Of a DNA stretch of 64,000 nucleotides, positions 59,725 through 64,000 are shown one piece after another. The stretch spans positions 2,818,001-2,882,000 of the forward strand of contig NZ_AP022848.1 of assembly GCF_011764485.1 (NCBI RefSeq), given 5' to 3'. This DNA comes from Bosea sp. ANAM02. GTDB lineage: Bacteria > Pseudomonadota > Alphaproteobacteria > Rhizobiales > Beijerinckiaceae. A program made the translations under genes and the position numbers. Positions within the stretch are counted from its first letter, which is position 1, and every line of letters starts with the position of its first letter. The notes below the pieces were generated by a model. That model did not search any database and had not been told where the DNA came from. It saw nothing but the letters and a program-made list of their open reading frames with translations.

Positions 59725-60555
59725 ATGGGTGCGAATCTCGGGCTGGCTGGCCGGACCGTCCTGATCACCGGCGGCGCCTCCGGCATCGGGCGTGAATGCG
59801 CGCTGGCGCTGGCCCGCGAAGGCGCGGCCGTTGCCATTGCGGATGCGAATGAGCATGGCGCGGCTCAAACGGTTCGCGAGATCGAGGCGCTTGGCGTCCG
59901 TGCGCTTGCGGTCAGCTTCGACGTGCGCAGTCCGACGGCGACCGAAACCGCGATCGAGGCGATCGAGCGCGATCTCGGCCCGCTCGACGGGCTGATCACG
60001 GCGGCCGGCATCTCCCGCCCTGCCCCGGCGACCGAACTCGCCGCCGAGAGCTGGGAGGCGGTGATCGGCGTCAATCTCTCCGGCACCTTCTATTCCTGCC
60101 AGGCGGCGGGCCGACGCATGGTCGCGCGCGGGCGCGGCGCCATCGTCACGATCGGCTCGGTCTCCTCGCTCGGCGGCCAGTCCGGCCGGGCGCATTACTG
60201 CGCCTCGAAGGCCGGCGTCGTCGGGCTGACCCGCGACCTCGCCGTCGAATGGGGCTCGCATGGTGTCCGGGTGAACTGCATCGGCCCGAGCGCGACCGAT
60301 ACGCCGATGATCCGCCGCGGCATCCCCGAAAGCTTCGTCTCCGGCGTGATGGAGGATCGCACGCCGCTGGGGCGGCTGGCGCAGCCCTCCGAGGTCGCCT
60401 CGGTCTGCCTGTTCCTGCTCTCGGACCTTGCGAGTTACGTCAACGGCGCGCTGATCATGGCTGATGGCGGCGTCTCGGCCGGCTTCTTCACGCGCGGCCA
60501 TGGCCGCGATTTCTCGTCCAAGGCCCTGCTCGCGCAGGGCGTCTACAGCGAATGA
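59725..60555 (+). CDS. short-chain dehydrogenase/reductase 2
   Basis: 276 residues. ITGGASGIGRECALAL nucleotide loop, TAAG in place of NNAG, catalytic SVSSLGGQSGRAHYCASK, and LIMADGGVSAGFF. Longer C-terminal tail (about 25 extra residues) than its two cluster siblings. Ribosome site GGGAGG ahead of the ATG. Confidence 0.92.
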   Translation: MGANLGLAGRTVLITGGASGIGRECALALAREGAAVAIADANEHGAAQTVREIEALGVRALAVSFDVRSPTATETAIEAIERDLGPLDGLITAAGISRPAPATELAAESWEAVIGVNLSGTFYSCQAAGRRMVARGRGAIVTIGSVSSLGGQSGRAHYCASKAGVVGLTRDLAVEWGSHGVRVNCIGPSATDTPMIRRGIPESFVSGVMEDRTPLGRLAQPSEVASVCLFLLSDLASYVNGALIMADGGVSAGFFTRGHGRDFSSKALLAQGVYSE

Positions 60556-60568
60556 ACCGGAGACCGAC

Positions 60569-61339
60569 ATGAGCAAGCTCGCCCTCGTCACCGGCGCCGG
60601 CCGCGGCATCGGCGCGGCGATCGCCCAGAAGCTCGCGGCCGATGGCTGGCGCGTCGCCGTCTGCGACCTGACGAAGGAGCCGGCGGCAGCAGTCGCGAGC
60701 GCCCTGCCCGGCTCCGGCCATAGCGGCTGGGCGGTCGATGTTTCCAGCGAGTCTTCCGTCGAGGCACTGTTCGATGCGGTCGAGGCGGCGCATGGCCCCG
60801 TCACCGGGCTGGTCTGCAATGCCGGCGTGCTGCTGATGGCGGCTGATGGCGAGCGGCCGACCATCTTCGACATGACGCTCGACGACTGGGAGAAGACCCA
60901 TGCCGTCAACACGCGCGGCGTCTTCCTCAGCATCCGCGCCTATGCGCGCCGGCGCCGGGCGCTGCCGGTCGAAGGCGGGCGCGTCACCACGACGAGTTCG
61001 GTCGCGGCCGAGCTCGGCGGCTATCGCGGTTCGGCCAGCTACATCTCGTCGAAATCGGCGATCCTCGGCTTCACCAAGGCGATGGCGCGCGAACTCTCCT
61101 CGCTCGGCATCACCGTGAACTGCGTCGCGCCCGGCGTGATCGACGCGCCGATGCTGGCCGCCGCGACGCCGCGCTCGGCCGCGCCGGGCTCGATGGATGC
61201 GCTGGCGCAGGCCGTGCCGCTCGGCCGGCTCGGCTCACCGGAGGATATCGCCGGGGCCGTGTCCTTCCTGCTCTCCGAGCAGGCCTCATACGTCACCGGC
61301 GCGACGATCGACGTCAATGGCGGCTACCGAATGGCCTGA
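60569..61339 (+). CDS. short-chain dehydrogenase/reductase 3
   Basis: 256 residues from the ATG at 60569 (GGAG ahead); a longer in-frame start at 60464 lies inside the preceding gene. VTGAGRGIGAAIAQ, VCNAG, SSVAAELGGYRGSASYISSK, and TIDVNGGYRMA at the end. SDR of unknown substrate; 14 bp before the MaiA-like gene. Confidence 0.92.
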   Translation: MSKLALVTGAGRGIGAAIAQKLAADGWRVAVCDLTKEPAAAVASALPGSGHSGWAVDVSSESSVEALFDAVEAAHGPVTGLVCNAGVLLMAADGERPTIFDMTLDDWEKTHAVNTRGVFLSIRAYARRRRALPVEGGRVTTTSSVAAELGGYRGSASYISSKSAILGFTKAMARELSSLGITVNCVAPGVIDAPMLAAATPRSAAPGSMDALAQAVPLGRLGSPEDIAGAVSFLLSEQASYVTGATIDVNGGYRMA

Positions 61340-61353
61340 CGAGGAAACCCGAC

Positions 61354-61986
61354 ATGATCCTGCACGGCTATTTCCGCTCCTCGGCCGCCTGGCGCACGCG
61401 CATCGCCTTCAACCTCAAGGGCGTGGCGCCGCAGAGCGCGATCCACAACCTGCGCGACGGCGCCCAGAACGAGCCGGCCTATGCGGCGATCAACCCACAG
61501 AAGCTGATCCCGGCGCTGGAGCTCGACGACGGCACCGTGCTGACGCAATCGCTCGCGATCATCGGCTGGCTCGATCGCGCGATGCCGCAGCCGCCGCTCT
61601 TCCCGACGGACAATGTGCTACGCGCCCACGTCGAGGCCTTCGCTCTGGTCATCGCCTGCGAGACCCATCCGTTCCAGAACCCGAAGATCCAGAAGCGCCT
61701 GCGCGGCAAGGGCTTTTCGGAAGCGGATGTGCAGGGCTGGCTTGCCGCCGCGATGAGCGAGGGCCTTCGCGCCTGCGAACAACTGATCCACGACCGGCCC
61801 GGCCCGTTCTGCTTCGGCGAGGCGCCGACATTGGCCGATATCTGCCTCGTGCCGCAGATCGGCAGCGCGCGGCGCTACGGGATCGACCTTGCACCCTATC
61901 CGAGGCTCGTCGCGATCGACGCGCATTGCGCCACCCTGCCCGCCTTCATCGCGGCAAGACCCGACCAGCAGCCGGACGCCACCTGA
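61354..61986 (+). CDS. maiA: maleylacetoacetate isomerase-like (zeta-class GST)
   Basis: 210 residues. N-terminal YFRSSAAWRTRIAFNLKG matches the SSCS-x-x-WRVRIAL-type active site of zeta GSTs (Ser-Ser here, no Cys). NPQKLIPALELDDG, TQSLAIIGWLD, then GEAPTLADICLVPQ in the helical domain. Converts maleylacetoacetate to fumarylacetoacetate, the step between HmgA and FahA encoded 11-14 kb away; maleylpyruvate isomerase of gentisate breakdown is an alternative. Confidence 0.88.
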   Translation: MILHGYFRSSAAWRTRIAFNLKGVAPQSAIHNLRDGAQNEPAYAAINPQKLIPALELDDGTVLTQSLAIIGWLDRAMPQPPLFPTDNVLRAHVEAFALVIACETHPFQNPKIQKRLRGKGFSEADVQGWLAAAMSEGLRACEQLIHDRPGPFCFGEAPTLADICLVPQIGSARRYGIDLAPYPRLVAIDAHCATLPAFIAARPDQQPDAT

Positions 61987-61992
61987 GCCGGC

Positions 61993-62775
61993 TCACATCA
62001 GGATGCGCATCAGCTCGTTCTGCGAGGAGATGCCGAGCCGGGCATAGGCGCGCTTGCGATAGGTCAGGACGGTGTTGATGCCGACGCCGAGTTCGAGCGC
62101 GATGCCCTCGGAGGTCAGGCCGGCGGCGACGAGCGCGCAGACATCGCGCTCGCGCTTCGACAGCTCCGGCGCAGCCTTTTCCAATCGGGCATGGAAACCC
62201 TTGGCCGCGCCACGGCCGCCCGCCGGCTTCGTCACCTCGTAATGGCGCCAGAGCGCCGCCATCAGCAGCGGCGCACTCTCGACGAGATTGGCGATCTCCG
62301 CTTCCCCGAAGCTCTCCTTGCGGCGGCGATAGATGCTGAGCCGCATCGTGCCGCCCTTGCGGCGCTGCAGCAGCGAGAAGCGCTCCGACAGCCCGACCGA
62401 GAGATAGCATTCGCTGCGATAGGCCGAGCTTTCGATGTCGCCGGCCTTCATCCGCACGCCCCAGCAACCGGCCTCGTCGCCCTCGTCGAGCGCGATCGCG
62501 TTGGCCGGATCGGCGCGCCAGTGCCGGGAGACATACCGGCGGGCGATCTCGAGCGCCGGCTGCCCGGAATTGTAGTGGTTCTCGGCCAGCAGCGTATGGA
62601 CCTCGCCGTCGGGACCCGCGACGAAGGCGGTAACGATCTCGGTGTCGGTGAAGCGGCGCGCGATATCGAACAGGCCGCTGGAAAAATCGGAGCGGCCGAC
62701 GCTCTCGATCACGCGCGGCATGGTCGCCAGGATACTGCGCGCGGCGACAGCCTGCCGAATGGCCACGAGCTGCAT
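61993..62775 (-). CDS. LuxR-family regulator with autoinducer-type N-domain
   Basis: 260 residues. The C-terminal helix-turn-helix (about 200-260) is classical: LSKRERDVCALVAAGLTSEGIALELGVGINTVLTYRKRAYARLGI. The 190-residue front part shows no receiver Asp and no clear acyl-homoserine-lactone residues that I can confirm, so the ligand is unknown. Convergent with the maiA end (6 bp gap), pointing at the catabolic cluster. Confidence 0.85.
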   Translation of the reverse strand: MQLVAIRQAVAARSILATMPRVIESVGRSDFSSGLFDIARRFTDTEIVTAFVAGPDGEVHTLLAENHYNSGQPALEIARRYVSRHWRADPANAIALDEGDEAGCWGVRMKAGDIESSAYRSECYLSVGLSERFSLLQRRKGGTMRLSIYRRRKESFGEAEIANLVESAPLLMAALWRHYEVTKPAGGRGAAKGFHARLEKAAPELSKRERDVCALVAAGLTSEGIALELGVGINTVLTYRKRAYARLGISSQNELMRILM

Positions 62776-62911
62776 TCGAACCTCCCGCCGGCCCCTCTTT
62801 CAGCCCGGCGTGCAGCCGGCGGCGGAGGCCGTTTCAGGCTCACAGCGTTAACAGTATCCAACTTCGCATGCAAACTTTCGGATGAGACCGCGATGCTTCT
62901 GAATGGCGCAA

Positions 62912-63604
62912 TCAGCCGACCAGGCCGCGCTCCAGCGCTGTCTCGATGCAGCCATGGATATGGCCGTGCAGCAGCTTTTGCGCCTGGACTGCGTCGCGGT
63001 TGAGCGCGCAGTGCAGCAGGGCCTTGTGGTCCTCGGTCGATGTCGGGCCCCAGAAGATGAAGAACACCATCTGGTAGCGCAGGTAGCGGTCATAGATGCC
63101 GGCATGAAGATTGAGCAGCGCCTTTGAGCCGCAGGCCGAGACCAGCGCCTGATGGAACTCGAAATCGTAGCGCTTCCAGGCCTGCGTGCCGGCTTCGTCG
63201 CCCGCGAGCAGGCGCTGTTCCATCCGGGCGAGCTTGTGATGGGCGGCGACGACGCGCCCTTCCCACTCGACATCGCCAGCCTCGAAGGATTGCGCCAGGG
63301 CATTGCTCTCGATCAGCAGGCGCAGATCGGCGAGTTCCTTGAGGTCAGTTGCCGAACAGGGCGCGACCTGGAAACCACGCTGCCCTTCCGCGACCACGAG
63401 CCCCTCCGGCGCCAGCCGGTTCAGGATCTCGCGCAAAGTGCTGATGCCGACGCCGTAGACCGCCTTCAAACGGTCGAGCGTCAGGCGCTGGCCGGGCTGG
63501 AGCACGCCGAAGACGATGTCGTGCTTGATGCGTTCATAGGCCTGCTCGCCGGTCGAGAGAACCGGGATCTCCTCGCCACCGATCTCGAATGCTGCGTCCG
63601 TCAT
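62912..63604 (-). CDS. GntR-family (FCD) regulator, divergent from aroQ
   Basis: 230 residues. Winged helix with LDRLKAVYGVGISTLREILNRLAPEGLV (about 40-70) and an FCD domain with metal-ligand histidines (YDFEFHQALVSACG, DHKALLHCALNRDAV, HGHIHGC). Head-to-head with aroQ over 184 bp, so it likely controls that gene and whatever follows. Confidence 0.9.
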   Translation of the reverse strand: MTDAAFEIGGEEIPVLSTGEQAYERIKHDIVFGVLQPGQRLTLDRLKAVYGVGISTLREILNRLAPEGLVVAEGQRGFQVAPCSATDLKELADLRLLIESNALAQSFEAGDVEWEGRVVAAHHKLARMEQRLLAGDEAGTQAWKRYDFEFHQALVSACGSKALLNLHAGIYDRYLRYQMVFFIFWGPTSTEDHKALLHCALNRDAVQAQKLLHGHIHGCIETALERGLVG

Positions 63605-63788
63605 GCCGCTCCGCCCTGTCTCGCAACGTTCCTGCCAGCCGCAGCGACCAACCGCAAGGCCGTCAATTGCGTCTGCATGGATTAGCAGATGATTTTCTAA
63701 ATATCAGTTGATCTTGTTTCCATCCTGTATCACGTTCGCCTCAGGAAACGCGAGCGAAGCCGTCAGAGCATCGCCCCGGGAGGTCGTC

Positions 63789-64000
63789 ATGTCGGAGAAG
63801 GAAGAGCCTGCCCGCACGCCAGCGGGAGGCGCGGCTGCATCGCGCCGCCTCTACATCCTGAACGGCCCCAACCTGAACCTGCTCGGGCAGCGTGAGCCGC
63901 ATATCTACGGCTCGACCACGCTGGCCGAGATCAAGGGGCGCTGCGAGGCGAAGGCGGGTTCGCTCGGATTTTCGGTCGATTTCCGCCAGACCAATTTCGA
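63789..64000 (+). CDS. aroQ: 3-dehydroquinate dehydratase type II, 5' part only
   Basis: The visible 70 residues include the type II signature [28 protein letters not shown] (with the active-site Tyr) and DFRQTNF, after a 20-residue Ala/Glu tail. GGGAGG is placed 5 bp before the ATG. It may be biosynthetic (shikimate pathway) or catabolic (quinate use); divergent from a GntR regulator at the edge of a catabolic cluster, the catabolic reading is worth testing. The gene runs off the window. Confidence 0.93.
   Translation, partial: MSEKEEPARTPAGGAAASRRLYILNGPNLNLLGQREPHIYGSTTLAEIKGRCEAKAGSLGFSVDFRQTNF

Overview
The window reads as about 64 kb of a high-GC alphaproteobacterial chromosome of the order Hyphomicrobiales (Rhizobiales). 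A Bosea-like organism is my best guess, inferred from gene order and protein flavour rather than any search. Diagnostic local orders are ispDF / dusB-ntrB-ntrC-ntrY-ntrX-hfq-hflX / mazG, rlpA-dacA-like-tmk-holB-metG-tatD-MBL, an E1-beta pyruvate dehydrogenase subunit carrying its own lipoyl domain, and a BioR/BioY biotin pair with BioR-type operators. The window is almost completely coding; both ends cut a gene (an O-antigen-ligase-like gene at the left, aroQ at the right).

Region by region. (a) 1-4.0 kb: partial ligase-like membrane protein, a GAF-GGDEF-PilZ signalling protein, a zinc alcohol dehydrogenase, a palindromic repeat, and a small Cys-rich conserved protein. (b) 4.0-6.05 kb: a compositionally foreign, AT-richer two-gene cassette made of a three-Cys-motif partner protein (TcmP-like) and a phage Gp37/Gp68-type three-cysteine protein. 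This is the best candidate for a poorly described system. (c) 6.1-11.3 kb: uvrA, then bioR and bioY with two matching palindromic operators, a terminator and tRNA-Lys(TTT). (d) 11.4-22.8 kb: ftsB-like gene; pdhA-pdhB-pdhC-lpdA interrupted by a foreign-looking ORF; two small membrane proteins; lipA; a RatA/COQ10-like gene; a fused MFS/spermidine-synthase-like protein. LipA makes the lipoyl cofactor used by the PDH complex encoded just upstream. (e) 22.8-36.1 kb: cinA and ispDF (minus strand), dusB-ntrBCYX-hfq-hflX, mazG, arfB, recX. (f) 36.1-39.4 kb: two orphan periplasmic binding proteins and tRNA-Ser(TGA). (g) 39.7-47.4 kb: cell-envelope and replication/translation housekeeping operon (rlpA-like to an MBL-fold hydrolase). 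(h) 47.6-51 kb: hmgA, a divergent MarR regulator and fahA, i.e. homogentisate breakdown. (i) 51-64 kb: an accessory catabolic cluster with a GntR regulator, a complete branched-chain-amino-acid-type ABC importer, three short-chain dehydrogenases, a ketosteroid-dehydrogenase-like flavoprotein, two glutathione-transferase-fold proteins (one MaiA-like, which would close the homogentisate pathway), LuxR and GntR regulators on the opposite strand, and the start of a type II dehydroquinase gene.

At least seven copies of a roughly 95-130 bp imperfect palindromic intergenic repeat, with ends of the type GTCATnCTCGGGCTTGACCC or its relatives, lie between genes. A second, shorter palindromic family occurs twice just upstream of start codons. 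All functional calls come from reading protein motifs and gene order; no database search was run.
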